From Plazaster borealis (Eukaryota; Echinodermata; Asteroidea; Forcipulatida; Labidiasteridae), in the NCBI GenBank assembly GCA_021014325.1, contig CM037475.1:1891001-1955000 (forward strand): 64,000 nt of DNA. The letters are read 5' to 3'. The notes below the pieces were generated by a model. It was not told where the DNA came from and searched no databases. It was given only the letters and a program-made list of their open reading frames with translations. Below are positions 34,360 to 46,350 of the stretch, in pieces. A program made the translations under genes and the position numbers. The stretch's first letter is position 1. Each line of letters starts with the position of its first letter.

Positions 34360-35000
34360 CTGAACAGAGGGAAAGTTAGTGTAGTTTCCATAAACAATCT
34401 CTATAGTGCATTTACATATCAATTTATGATGAGCTGCAAGCGAGCAAGTTGTTTCAGGAAGGATTGCAATGTGTTTTGATTGTACATTAACAATTTTGTT
34501 AAATCAAGTTAACTGGTCCTTAAGTTTGTTTTACCTCGTCGGTTGGCTGGTTGTTCATGCTTGCTGTTGTGGAATATCAAATGATTAACTGTCTTTATAC
34601 TCTACTCAAGAGATTTGTTTGAGAGATTCAAAAACTAGTTTTGATGCACTTTTTATTTCTCTTTCAAAAATTATTGATAAACTGATGTTTAGATTTGTCC
34701 ACGATTCTCAAAATTTCTTGATTGAGTTGTTGTCCCAATTAGCAGAAAGTTCCTTCACCAGTAACTTGTATTTTTTATAATCCGATACATTACCCATTCT
34801 TGCATGACCTCAGTCCCTGCTGGTAGGCATTACTTCAGCTCAGTAAAAATTTCAACATGCAAACTACTTCATCATCTTCAAGAAGAACAATTTTTCTGCT
34901 TTTTTGGAAGGAAAAATTATCTGGAATCGTTAACATTTGGGGTCACATTAATTAGCCAAAGTCCGTTTCACCATACACATTACCTGGGATAACCATAATT
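34360..35000. other. Unremarkable stretch between the two arrays
   Basis: Apart from the branch point and acceptor immediately next to 34359 on the - strand, nothing was recognised. Confidence 0.5.
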
Positions 35001-35109
35001 TACCATCCAATGTCATCTACGGTGTCCCAGAGCTGCCATCTGTGCACAATTGCTTGCCACAACATCCACTTCGCAATAACTATACAGAGTGTGGAACTCT
35101 GTCAAAAAA

Positions 35110-35640
35110 AGGTCAGAATCTTTGGAGGGACAGTTTTCTTCCTTCACACTTACCCTCATACTTTACCTAATACTTCACCTGATACTTATAACCTTTGCTG
35201 CAAACACCTGACCTCAGTGACCCTACTGACCTTGGATCATAAATCAGAGACATCAGGGGGTTTCAACATTGTATCGTCTGCTCAATTTCTGCGTTTCAAT
35301 GCAGAATCACCTGCCACACTTTGGGAAGACCAGCTTATAGACTGTGGAAAACAAAAAACATTGTAGCCTGTGGAGGCCAAGTTAGATGCTGTGGAAATAA
35401 AGGTTATAGCTGTGGAGGAAAGGTTAAAGGCTGTGGAGGAAAAGTTAATGGCTGTGGAGGAAAAGTTAGGTTTCTTTCACACTTACCTTAATACTTAACC
35501 GGATGCTTGACCTTTACCATATACTTCACCTGTTACTCAACCTTGGCTGCAAATTCTTGACCTCATTGACCCCGCTAACCTCAGTTCACTCAATATCTGT
35601 GTTTCAAAGCACAATCACCTGCCATGCACAACATCCACTT
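35110..35640. repeat. Two diverged copies of the array's flanking module
   Basis: TCACACTTACC plus related CTTGACC / GCTGCAAAC / TTGACCTCA words recur at about 35145-35240, 35480-35575 and 36573-36625. Short runs of the 21-bp unit (about 35385-35470) precede the middle copy. The main array therefore grew inside an already duplicated segment. Confidence 0.7.
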
Positions 35641-35714
35641 TGGGAAGAACAGGTTACAAACTGCAAAAAAACAAACAAATTGTAGCCTGTGGAGGCCAAG
35701 TTAGATGCTGTGGA

Positions 35715-36562
35715 AATAAAGGTTATAACTGTGGAGGAAAAGTTAAAGGCTGTGGAGGAAAAGTTAAAGGCTGTGGAGGAAAAGTTAAAGGCTGTGGAGG
35801 AAAAGTTAAAGGCTGTGGAGGAAAAGTTAAAGGCTGTGGAGGAAAAGTTAAAGGCTGTGGAGGAAAGGTTAAAGGCTGTGGAGGAAAAGTTAAAGGCTGT
35901 GGAGGAAAGGTTAAAGGCTGTGGAGGAAAAGTTAAAGGCTGTGGAGGAAAAGTTAAAGGCTGTGGAGGAAAGGTTAAAGGCTGTGGAGGAAAGGTTAAAG
36001 GCTGTGGAGTAAAGGTTAAAGGCTGTGGAGGAAAAGTTAATGGCTGTGGAGGAAAAGTTAATGGCTGTGGAGGAAAAGTTAATGGCTGTGGAGGAAAAGT
36101 TAATGGCTGTGGAGGAAAAGTTAATGGCTGTGGAGGAAAAGTTAATGGCTGTGGAGGAAAAGTTAGTGGCTGTGGAGGAAAAGTTGAGGCTGTGGAGGAA
36201 AAGTTAATGGCTGTGAAGGAAAGGTTAATGGCTGTGGAGGAAAAGTTAATGGCTGTGGAGGAAAAGTTAATGGCTGTGGAGGAAAAGTTAATGGCTGTGG
36301 AGGAAAAGTTAAAGGCTGTGGAGGAAAAGTTAATGGCTGTGGAGGAAAAGTTAAAGGCTGTGGAGGAAAAGTTAAAGGCTGTGGAGGAAAAGTTAATGGC
36401 TGTGGAGGAAAAGTTAATGGCTGTGGAGGAAAAGTTAATGGCTGTGGAGGAAAAGTTAATGGCTGTGGAGGAAAGGTTAAAGGCTGTGGAGGAAAAGTTA
36501 ATGGCTGTGGAGGAAAGGTTAAAGGCTGTGGAGGAAAAGTTAATGGCTGTGGAAGAAAGGTT
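35715..36562. repeat. 21-bp tandem repeat, about 40 copies
   Basis: The unit is GTTAAAGGCTGTGGAGGAAA plus A. Early units carry AAAGG, a middle block AATGG, and later units mix both. Two of the three + frames are open throughout because 21 is divisible by 3: one encodes KVKGCGG and the other LKAVEEK. One unit near 36184 is a base short and shifts the frames. No start, splice or flanking coding signal supports a protein on the + strand. Confidence 0.95.
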
Positions 36563-36599
36563 AGGTTTCTTTCACACTTACCCTTATACTTAACCTGAT

Positions 36600-38157
36600 G
36601 CTCGACCTTGCTGCAAACACCCTACCTCACAAGCCTTCAGTCACTGCTGAAAAAGTAGAATTAGTCTTATCTCTAGGCCAACGCTTTAAATACTCTAAGC
36701 CTTTACTGTCTTACCATTCATACAAACCTACGCAACACTGACGTCTTTCCCCATGGATGATCTGCTCTTTTCCCCCTCCTTCCCGCTCTCTCATGTTCGT
36801 CAGGTTTTTTTCTTCACCTTGTCTTTTTTTTTCACTGTTTTTCTCGCAGCGCTCGCAAATTGCTTAGGGAAGTTTGCAATAAGCCCTGCAAGCTTTAATA
36901 TACAAGGTTTGCTTTTTGTTTTTCACCACAGTTTAAAAGAACTTGTGTTTGCTACAAGGTTTTCCCCTTTTTTTATTTAAGACAGCTATGCTGTTTCTTG
37001 ATTGTCTTTTTTTTTCAAAGAGTTGAAGTTAATTATGCTCAATTGAAAATGTTTACATTCAGAATGGATGTAATGCTGATATTAGGAACATGTAAATATC
37101 AATTTAGCTTGTCTAACTCTTCTATTTAATGTTCCTAAATCAAACATTAATCATCAAAGGAATGGTGGACTGGAATATTTGACTGAATGTTTAGTTTTGA
37201 AACAATTATGGTATAGTGGGTTTTGTGCCTACAGTACAGAGCTCAGCAGCAGAGGGTTAAGTTCAGATTTCAGAATCTAATGTTTTTTATTTGTTTGCCT
37301 TATTTCCTCAAAAATATTAATCATCTTTTCAGAAGAATTATTTAAAATTATTATAAAGTTTTAGTTGGACTTTGTACTTTATAAACATTATGCTATTTTA
37401 AATATAAAATCATGACAACAAATAAACATGACAACTGATGACTTGAAGTATCAACCCTGACAGAAATTTCCAGTAAGACTAGTCTCCTAATTAAAAAAGC
37501 ATCACTGGCTTCGACCAATATGCAAATCAAGAAATGCCAAGGACAGCGTGAAGTCAACTTGAAAGTATACAAGCAAGGACAACATCAACAAGATCGCTGA
37601 GCATCGTGGGGGGGGGGGGTGGTAGAAAAGGGGGAGGGACTCTGCAAGAGAACGTGTTAGATCTTCTCTTACCGTTCGCAGTCTTCACACTCGAACTATT
37701 GTCTTTACCTTAGGGTCAACTTGCGTTATCCGATCTCCACTATTGCGCTCTATCAATTTTTTCTATTTTCTTTTTCAATTTGTTTTAATGAATGTCAATA
37801 ATTTAACCTATTTTATATTATTAACATATTTAAGTACTGGATCTTTTCAGCACCATCACTCCTCATAAGAGGAAGTTTTATGTACAGTCGATTCAATTCA
37901 ATTTATTTGTTCATTGTGTGAAAACACATGGAAAAAATTTTCTATTAAGCAGTAAAAAAAATTATATTAAATATAAAATTTAAAAAAAATAATACATGCA
38001 TGGTGTCGTCGCAAACCTTACAAGATTTTTTTTACTACCAGATGCTCGAGAGATTGAAAAATAAGAGGAATATTGTTTTTTAAAAGTCCAACATAAGAGG
38101 TGAGTTGCACAAGCGAACTTAAAAAGTGGAGGTCGGATGTGGCCAAGTTTTCCTTAC
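36600..38157. other. AT-rich stretch without recognised genes
   Basis: T-rich tracts around 36800-36850 and 36970-37020 and a G run at about 37608-37620. A fragment (TCAATTTATTTGTTCATTGTGTGAAAACACATG in pieces) at about 37890-37930 matches one at about 63213-63250. Confidence 0.5.
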
Positions 38158-38230
38158 CTCAATCCGGCGATGACTCCAATGTACGTCCACATACCACATA
38201 TCCATAGATCTTCAACTCCCAACTGGTCAC
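38158..38230 (-). CDS. Candidate membrane-segment exon of the - strand gene
   Basis: On the - strand a frame open to about 38243 ends DLWICGMWTYIGVIAGL plus two bases before the donor GTAAGG. Joined in phase to the exon at 34359 it continues SSFLW, making a plausible transmembrane helix across the junction followed by a Cys- and sequon-bearing segment. The upper boundary is uncertain because no strong acceptor was found; 38230 is approximate. Product unknown. Confidence 0.35.
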
Positions 38231-38285
38231 AGTCTCTTGAGAGTCCTCAGCTCAAAGATGTTTTCTCTTCCTGGAACTCAAGAAA

Positions 38286-38420
38286 CAGTCCCATCAATGT
38301 CTCCTGAAGCTTGGCTGGATGAGAGCTTGCTGCTGGGTCTACCTTCAGTCGTACCCATCTTTGGTCCACTGCTAGCAGCTGCCTCAGTCGTTCCCCGTCT
38401 CTGGTTTGAGAAAACAACCC
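38286..38420 (-). CDS. Possible Ser/Gly/Thr-rich C-terminal exon, unknown
   Basis: An open frame after TTCTCAAACCAG encodes RRGTTEAAASSGPKMGTTEG and then a Ser-rich stretch ending GDIDGTVS at a stop. The composition looks coding, but nothing ties it to a neighbour, and it cannot share a frame with the exon at 38158. Confidence 0.25.
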
Positions 38421-38889
38421 TGAAAGCCATCAATGCTACAAGTTCAAGTCCAATATGAGTGTAATTTAGCAAACATTTATTTAGCCTAATGTTGCATTTA
38501 GCAGTCAAGTGACTTCATATTGGTGTTGCATTTTGTTGTAGTCACCACTACTACACTTATGTACTGCATTTAGCAGGGCAAACCCCCTTGCTCAGTCCTA
38601 ACACAAACAACATGCCTGCACAATGCAACAAAATCCCTTGTTGCATTTTGTTGCATTTGGCATGGTTCTTATTTCAACTGTGTTACATTCTGTTGTATTT
38701 GGCAGGGTATGTGGAGGGACCCTGATGGGGGTTAGGGTTTTAAGAGAAATGCAAACGAAAACAAGAATCACTTCAATCAGTATCTTTGGTGTGTTTGGGG
38801 ATTTCTCTTGACAAAAAGTCTTCATACAATGCCATGTGCTTTGATGGTATCAGTTCTGATACTTAACTGAAGCAACTGATGCCTCCATG

Positions 38890-39190
38890 CCTCAAAAGCG
38901 GGATTTGAACCAACAATCTCCAGATTAACATGTCAGCACTCCACCAACTCTAGTCAATTTTTCTTTGACCAACCACAAATTATTCTAAATTTACCGAGTC
39001 ACTTTCCCTTGTGGTTTATAACTTGATATTTGAAGAAAAAAGAAGAAGTTGCATCCCCTTAAGGTGATTCCTTGGCTGCCACTTCCCAGGTTGTATCACA
39101 AACTTGGGTGTGATCACTGGCTATACGGCAGTTACCGGTTGTATGGCTTCTGACTGGCACCCCAAACAAAGATATTGACAAAAACCCTAA
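38890..39190 (-). repeat. tRNA-derived dispersed element (TAGCTCAG family)
   Basis: The reverse B box GGATTTGAACC is at about 38902 and the body motif AACTTGGGTGTGATC at about 39102. A CCTTGTGGTTTATAACTTGA block is shared with 4030-4050. The A-box end is partly deleted. Confidence 0.6.
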
Positions 39191-39711
39191 ACTATTCAAA
39201 ATTTACCAAAATGTTAAGAATTGTGAGTTTGGTTGTTTTTTAGATTTTTGGAAAAAAAATGGTCTACACAAGTGCACCCAAGTTTGGGAAATTATTTTAA
39301 ATATATCCACGTTTCAGATCACTTTCAAAATAGCCAGTCATGAGTTGATTTTTCCACAGTAGCATAAGATGGAGGCCTGGTGGATAACTGCCCCCCCCCC
39401 CGGCCCACCCCCATACCCCCAACTTTTGAGATTAGAATTTACAAGAGTAAAATGTAAATTTTCTATTTCCGCGTATTTGTTTGTTTTTACACTCAGATTA
39501 GGCCCATCTTGTAAAAAATAGTAAATGGCATAAACAAGAGCGCCGAGAAGGGACTTGTTTAAGAGAAATGCAAACGGAAACTACAGTTGTAATTGGCCCT
39601 TGAAATGCCCCCCCCCCCACCCCACCCCACCCCCAACATTTTCCCTAGTTTTTGGCGCTGTAATGGTCCCAGGCCTTACCTCACAACATTGTCCTTTTTG
39701 GCTTCATGTGT

Positions 39712-40137
39712 TCAGCTTTGGTCGTGACGTTTTACACTAACACTGTCCGGAGCAGCTCTCCTCCAGCCACTCCCATGGCTCAACACTGAAGTTGAACATT
39801 GGCGTTTAAAGTCTGTAATCAGAGCTATAGAGAACTTCATGGAACTCACTGAAGGGCTCAACGGTGAATTTTGTCTGGAATATACTACAGTTTTTAGTAA
39901 AAACTTTCTGGCCAGAGACAAAAATGCACATGGTTCAAACTTTTTGTACTTAATCTTGACCAAGCCTTCGAAACAGAAATCCCAATTGGTTCTATGGCAA
40001 CAGCATGGCCGAAATACTTCTGAATGCACATGATTAGCCATAGAAATGTTGATAAATTTACAAGTAAAGTTCGTCCGAAAAATGCAATCCGAATCCCACG
40101 TTAGAGCTGAGAGCGCTGCAGCAGTCCGGTCCGCCAT
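39712..40137 (-). CDS. Open frame of 141 codons, possible gene start, unknown
   Basis: On the - strand GGACCATGGCGGACC gives a good initiation context for MADRTAAALSALTWDSD. The frame then runs to a stop at 39712. The later part is unlike any family I know and could be intron read-through; a weak donor (ACTT|GTAAAT) lies about 25 codons in. Either a short first exon or a chance frame is possible. Confidence 0.3.
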   Translation of the reverse strand: MADRTAAALSALTWDSDCIFRTNFTCKFINISMANHVHSEVFRPCCCHRTNWDFCFEGLVKIKYKKFEPCAFLSLARKFLLKTVVYSRQNSPLSPSVSSMKFSIALITDFKRQCSTSVLSHGSGWRRAAPDSVSVKRHDQS

Positions 40138-40635
40138 GGTCCAATCTCTGTATGCAATGATGAGGTATTCGCCACATTGACTACTTCGAAAACAACGCCA
40201 AACTCATAATTTGCATAACAATGAAGATCTTCAATGGGGTGACATTCCACAGTTAAAACCCAATCCAAGAAATGTATGGAGAGCACTTGTTGAGTAAAAG
40301 TCTCACTCCCGGATTGGAATTAATTTATTCCAGTGCAAGAACAAATTAATGCGAGAAGTAGGCCTAAATGGAGAAATATCTTCCAGGCAGCTCTTTGGGC
40401 ATGCCTTTTGTCTGTGGACGGGGTTCAGGTAGTCACCCCTTTTGTTAAGGGGGGGGGGGGGTCGGTTGGGGTGGGGGTGAGCATTAATATAAATCAGCAA
40501 GTGTTGAAGTCCCGATCCGATACAAATTAAATATTTTATCAGCTAGGGTCGAAACGCAGGTCTTTCATTAATATTGTTGTTTGTAATATTGTTGCCTTGG
40601 TCATTTAGTTGGTAAGCAGTTTGCAACAGGCTAAC

Positions 40636-41000
40636 TTAAAGGCACTGGACACTATTGGTAATTACTCAAAATAACTGTTAGCATAACAACTTACTTGGTA
40701 ACGATCAATGGAGAGCTGTTGATAGTATATAAAACATTGTGAGAAACGGCTCCCTCTGAAGCAACGTCGTTTTTGAGAAAAAAGTAATTTCTCAGTAAAA
40801 TATTTGAATTCATTTCGAGACCTCACGCGTGAGGTCTCGAAATCACTGAAAGCACACAACTTCGTGTGACAAGGGTGTTTTTTCTTCCATTATTATCTCG
40901 CAACTTCGATGACCAATTGAGTTCAAATTTTCACAGGTTTGTTATTTTGTGCATATGTTGAGATACACCAAGTGAGAAGACTGGTCTTTGACAATAAATT
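40636..41000 (+). mobile_element. MITE family A, variant centre, right end lost
   Basis: TTAA is followed by AGGCACTGGACACTATTGG. Its centre is replaced by a perfect 32-bp palindrome at 40812-40843 (half-site ATTTCGAGACCTCACG). The right terminus is truncated near 40998. Confidence 0.75.
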
Positions 41001-41062
41001 AATAAAGATGGTAATGGCAGCTAGCATCCTAAATAAAAATTATTTCGTCTGAAGTTCCCCCA

Positions 41063-41402
41063 CTAAAGGCATCGTACACGTTTGGTAATAACTCAAAATA
41101 TATTAGCATAAAAACTGACTTGGTATCGAGCAACAGAGAGCTGTTGATAGTATACAACATTGTGAGAAACGACTCCCTCTGACGTAACGTGGTTTTTGAG
41201 AAAGAGGTAATTTCTCACTAAAATAATCTGAAAGCACACAAATTTGTACAACAAGGGTGTTTTTTCTTTCATCATTTTCTTGCAACTTCGATGACCAATT
41301 GAGGCCAAATTTTCACAGGCTTGTTATTTTATGCATATGTTGGGATACACCAAGTGAGCACACTGGTCTTTGACAATTACCAAACGTGTACGATGCCTTT
41401 AA
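41063..41402 (+). mobile_element. MITE family A, centre deleted
   Basis: AGGCATCGTACACGTTTGG at the left is mirrored by CCAAACGTGTACGATGCC at the right, TTAA only at the right border. The central palindrome is missing: ACTAAAATAA joins directly to TCTGAAAGCAC. Confidence 0.8.
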
Positions 41403-43340
41403 CTAGATACCAATAAAAGTATGTCGAAAAATTTGAATGTCCAGAAATCGCCTGAAGGCGATTGCTTTTGGCGATTCAAATTTCCGTGGTGTCCGTTTGT
41501 GAATGCAGCAAACAGAGATGCGGTTGGTACTCTCGCAAACTCTATAGGTCTGACCTTCCTGATGAAAATACAGTGGACAGTTTATTGCTGTTTTCTCAAC
41601 AAGTAGACAAAGTATTCGGCTGATATTTTCACAGGTGACTTTAAATTTATTGTATCTTTCTTGAGAATTTCGCCTATAAATCAGCACGACGTTGACAAAA
41701 ACCAAACGATGACCCTACATGTTTTAAAAATGTGTTCTACATGTTGTTGTTGCTTTTTAAAAATTGTTGGCAGTCATCTTTCTTTTTTGTACGACTCGAC
41801 AGACAATTTCTGACCGTGAACGTTTATTTATTGGCATCAAGGTTTGCACGGCAACGGGGAACGTATTGTGCGCCTGTTAATAGTCGACGAGCCAATCAGC
41901 AATCGCGAGTTCTGCACATTGACCAATCAGAAATCACCACTATGAATGAGCAATTTTATTGAAAGTAAAGCTGATGAGGTGAGGTGAGTGAGATGGATGA
42001 AAGGCGTACTCGGTGCGTGGTATTCGATTAGTCTACTCCTCAATAGATACGAAGCACCAATTAAGACACTCTAATTGACTTACTGGGTCATACTTCCAGC
42101 ACTTATTAGCTCCTAATGTTTTGTTCGCCAGAAGTTGCAAGCTTTCCACTCCATCCCGTGGTTGCAGTTTCAAGTCATGTTTAGACTTGGTTCCAAGTAT
42201 CGTGGTGTGTTTTTTAGTCTACCTGATAGCCATTACATTTTTGCCTGAAATAGCGCCCTCTTGTGGATTTACCTCAGAGCGTGTGATAGCCAATCTGCGG
42301 GGGAGTTTAAAAACAATCAGTGAGCAAAGAAATGTCCTTGATTTACCGAGGTCGACAAATGTGTTTTGTTTTAAATTTCACAAACAATAAAGATAAAAAA
42401 TTACAAAAGTGACAAATTGCTATTTCAGATATACCTTCTAAGTTTCATGTCAACTTCCCTCTTTCTTCGGGGGGGGGGGGGGGGGTGAACGGTTGAGTGA
42501 GAGAGGGGCATATGAGTTTAAGTCAAATTTAATATTAGTTGATTCCATTTTAAGAAAATCACAGACAATAAGACTTTAGCCTTCTTCAGCAGAATGTTTA
42601 ATTGAGCTTATGATTTCACTTCATTTTACTACATATACCACAAACGATTACTCATTCAATTACAGCGCATTTCAGTTATAATTAGCATCAGATAAATTAC
42701 CATAATGATGAATATTCAAATTGGTATTATCGTCATACACTGTTGGCCTACATACACACATATCAATCTGCGAGCCACATTGCATGGTATTTAAAGCTAG
42801 TATACACTTCTTGCAGATATTCAACAATTCTATCGTAACCTTGTTCTTTCCTTGCTCAATAGCAAACAAAACTGAGAAACGTTTCTTCTGGTAACTTAAT
42901 TCTATGATAATTTGTAAACTTTAAACTCCTTTGGTCATTCTCAGTATCTTTTCAAAAAATAACTAAAAGTGTATAAAGACATTAATTTCTTTATTCATAA
43001 TTTTCCAATAACATTTGTTTTACTTAATTGCCCCAATCCAATTAGCATTGATAATTATTTCATTGCTTTAAACAAGACAACAGATAGTAAGTTTTTACTT
43101 ATCTGCAGTCACACACATGCACAGTTTGGGTAGAGTATCTGCATTTAGCTCAAAATACAATAAGAGTTTCAGATTTACGATTCAGCATTCAGTATTACCA
43201 GAAATTCTTTATAAAAACATTTTTGTATGAGCCTGTTTTTTTCTAGAGGAAATAATACTTAGAGAAACATAATCAACATGTAGGTTCAATTATTTAATAG
43301 CACATGCTCAGGTCTTAACTAAGTGGTTCTAAAACATACT
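41403..43340. other. Non-coding stretch with paired CCAAT boxes
   Basis: CCAATCAG occurs at about 41892 and 41925, a possible promoter signature, but no gene start was identified nearby. A G run spans 42469-42485. The rest is AT-rich. Confidence 0.4.
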
Positions 43341-43342
43341 TG

Positions 43343-43721
43343 TTAAAGGGAAAGTATACCTTTGGTTTTTGGAACCGTTCGATTGTTTTAATCCTATATA
43401 TAAATGTAAATATACAATAAAACTAACCTGTGAAAATTTCATTTCAAAAGGTGGTCGCGTTTTTTAGATATCGCCGGAGCGGTTATGTCCGCGCAGGAAG
43501 AATAATCCGTAATTGGAATACACAATCTGAGAATGTTACCGACAGTAACATTTCTCAGATTCAATTTTTTGGGGATAAAAACTGATATCTTTTTCCATAA
43601 CCACATTACTTCAAAATAAAATGATTCTCAAAATGCTTTATAGTTATACTAGCAAAAGCTACTGTACTTCTAACCAAGTAGGTTTTTATTGCCATTTTTG
43701 TTAAGAGTGACCTTCCCTTAA
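43343..43721 (+). mobile_element. MITE family B, full copy
   Basis: TTAA is followed by AGGGAAAGTATACC; the right end is TTCCC followed by TTAA. The hairpin AATCTGAGAATG...CATTTCTCAGATT is intact. Confidence 0.8.
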
Positions 43722-43894
43722 AAGAAATTTTGTGAAAATATTTAGAAAAACAGACAAATTTCGGTTTTAGAAAAGGGCAATAATCTCAAATTCTTTTAAT
43801 TTTGTTCCTATGGTTCAGCTCAGGGCAGAAAGCCCAATACATTAACATATAATTACAACTCAAATGATATGGAATGGTAGAGTGATTCCAATAT

Positions 43895-44070
43895 CTACAT
43901 GCTTTCATAAACCTGATGGTTGCACATCAGCGCTGTAGCCGAATCCCTGTGGTCTGAGTCCGAATCCTCCCAATCAAGGAAGGAGACTGGTCTCAAATCC
44001 ATTTTTTGTGGACTCGGGTCCTCCAGCACTGCTGCACACCATCCTGATTTGCTTCCATCAAAAGCAATAA
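43895..44070 (-). CDS. Possible last coding exon, unknown
   Basis: A - strand frame after AAGCAAATCAG encodes GWCAAVLEDPSPQKMDLRP, then a DWEDSDSD acidic patch and a stop at 43895. Its composition is more protein-like than nearby chance frames, but there is no recognised partner exon. The interior GATTCGGCTACAGCGCTG also resembles a dispersed repeat word, which argues against coding. Confidence 0.25.
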
Positions 44071-44159
44071 CAAACCAAACTGAGGCAGGAAGGGACAAAA
44101 TAGTTTAAAGAAAGGAAAAGCAAATTTGTCTACATGTTTTTGTTCACTTGTACATCAAC

Positions 44160-44312
44160 TGGGCTCGATTTCACAAAGCTCTAAGATTCATCTTAAGATG
44201 AGTTGTCAAAACCGCCACAGTGATTTGTATTGTGACATCACACTTTGCTTAGCAATTAAGATTGATAAACAGCTAAGATTGATCTTAGCTCATTGTGAAA
44301 TCGAACCCGGGT
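44160..44312. mobile_element. Fold-back element, GGGCTCGATTTCA ends
   Basis: GGGCTCGATTTCACAAAGCT is mirrored by GCTCATTGTGAAATCGAACCC. Interior shared with 30360-30484. Confidence 0.7.
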
Positions 44313-45130
44313 TCATTTAAAATGAGACGGGAATGATATAGTATTTCTATTATACATAACATGTAATTTTGGCTGGTAGCCTGCCTAAGCCAAGAATGAT
44401 TTTTCCATGATAGGACATTTTCTGCACGTCACCGCTTCATGAAATTGGCCTAGCAAATAAATTTGAAGGAGCATGAGGGCGGGAAACCAAACCTATGACT
44501 GTGAAGAGACTTTGAGAACTGTCAATTGTGAGCAAGATGTACTTGGCAGGAAGGGGCTATGGAGGGAAATCTTTGTCATCATCTTAAGGATTAAACACAA
44601 AGTACAGGAATAGTATTTTCTTGGAAAATAGTTAGTTGCAATCTGAAAGCTCACTGACATCAATTGAGAGGGGGGGGGGGCACGTGCCCCCTAGTTACGG
44701 CACTGTGGTAAACTCAACAAGATGCTGATACATAACTGGATATTAAAGAGATGTTATTTGAAAATGATTTTTTTGTTTATTTTAAAGTAATTGTCAAAAC
44801 TTATGTGCACCTTTTATTATTGTATATATCTTTTGTGTTTCCAAAAATCTAAATATCAACCAAAAATTCTTAATTTCTTCTTACAAATAAAAATAGGATT
44901 TACAAAAAAAACCTCAAGTTCACTTTCACTGCAATTTAACACAAATAAATATACATCAATAAATAATAGCTTTTCCTCTCTATACCAATCCATACCAAAC
45001 AGAATATTACACTAGAAGTTTCAGTTTCACTCAGTGGTTGTGAAATTCAGCTGTACTTTGGAATAGATTATGTAGATACTTTTTTTTATCTTCCCTTCAG
45101 ACCACATGGAATGAAAATGTTATGATCAAC

Positions 45131-45303
45131 GGCCCAATGTCATGCTGAGTATATTTTACATAATATCCACTAAGCAAAAATTTGCAGGGGACCAGTTACA
45201 AATAATATGCATTGCACAGCATTTTAGCTGATGGCCTGTTTCTGCTAAGCAAGATTTTTCTACACTAAGCAAAAATGGAAGCATTCCTGTGAAACTGGGC
45301 CTG
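45131..45303. mobile_element. Fold-back element of the AATTTCAT family, diverged
   Basis: GGCCCAATGTCATGCTGAG at the left; the right end is GAAACTGGGCC. CTAAGCAAAAATT and CTAAGCAAAAATGG words lie inside. Confidence 0.5.
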
Positions 45304-46156
45304 AATGAAATTCTGTATAGACTTGGTTACATTCAACGTTGAATCAATTGCATGGAATATACCATAATATTTATTTACCCAAACCTCCTGCGGGTAAATT
45401 TGAACCTCATTTTAAAATATCAAGTGCATAGAGGTTGAAACCATGGTCAATAATAAACATAATACCCAGACAGGTCGAAAATTTGTCTCAATGGAGTGCA
45501 ATATATAATCAATTTGTTTTACATACCAATCCTACTATACGTATGTATTACTGCTTGCATATACGTATTTATACAGATAGTCAATTACAAAACGTACCCA
45601 AGCAAACAAAACCGAATGGGTGCAATTTTTTCATATTTATACAAATATTACTCTCTTCAAAATTAATATTCTTGACTCTTTTTCTACTCGTACAAAAACA
45701 AATTTGATATTTAAAATTATGACAACCATTTTGAAATTGTAATTGGTATAAAGAATACAGACAGTTACAGGGCTTGGTACTTCGCAAGGACAAGGCATTT
45801 TGCCCCTCAAAATGGCACCTCAATGAGGGAAGGTTTGTATTTCTACTGAAATATTTCAAGGGGTACCAAGGCAAAGACACGGGACATGGAGGCCTCAGTG
45901 AAGTATCAGGACTGATACCATCAAAGCACATGGCATTGTTTAAGGCTTTTTGTCAAAAGAATCCCCAAACACACCGAAGATACTCAAGTGATTTCTTAAA
46001 TTGGAGGTAATTTGTTTACATTTTGCGAAAAAGCTTCAGTGCTTATTTTACTCGTTAAAGTTGCCACGCAGACAAACATGTTTTGTGAAATGCTGATTAA
46101 TTCAGTTATTGTTTAAATAAACATACATAAATTAGCTTATTATGCAGGCACCCAAG

Positions 46157-46350
46157 CCGACTTTCATACAGCTGCTAAAGCACACAAAAATAGCCAAGCA
46201 CAACAAAATCATGCTTACTAAAATACGGTTACCAGCCAAACTACCATGTCACCCGACAATTTGTGTTTGGTATCATGCTCATTTCTGCTTAGCAGACAAG
46301 TGTTAAGCAATATTTTCTGCTTACGCAGCTCTATTAAATTGGCCCCTGGT
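46157..46350. mobile_element. Fold-back element of the AATTTCAT family
   Basis: The interior GCTTAGCAGACAAGTGTTAAGCAATATTTTCTGCTTA (split across 46288-46325) matches the copy at 9638 in reverse. The right end is CAGCTCTATTAAATTGGCCCC. Confidence 0.65.

Noticed and set aside
41403..41705. 100-codon - strand frame
   Set aside because: Overlaps the edge of a MITE and has no recognisable domain or splice signal.
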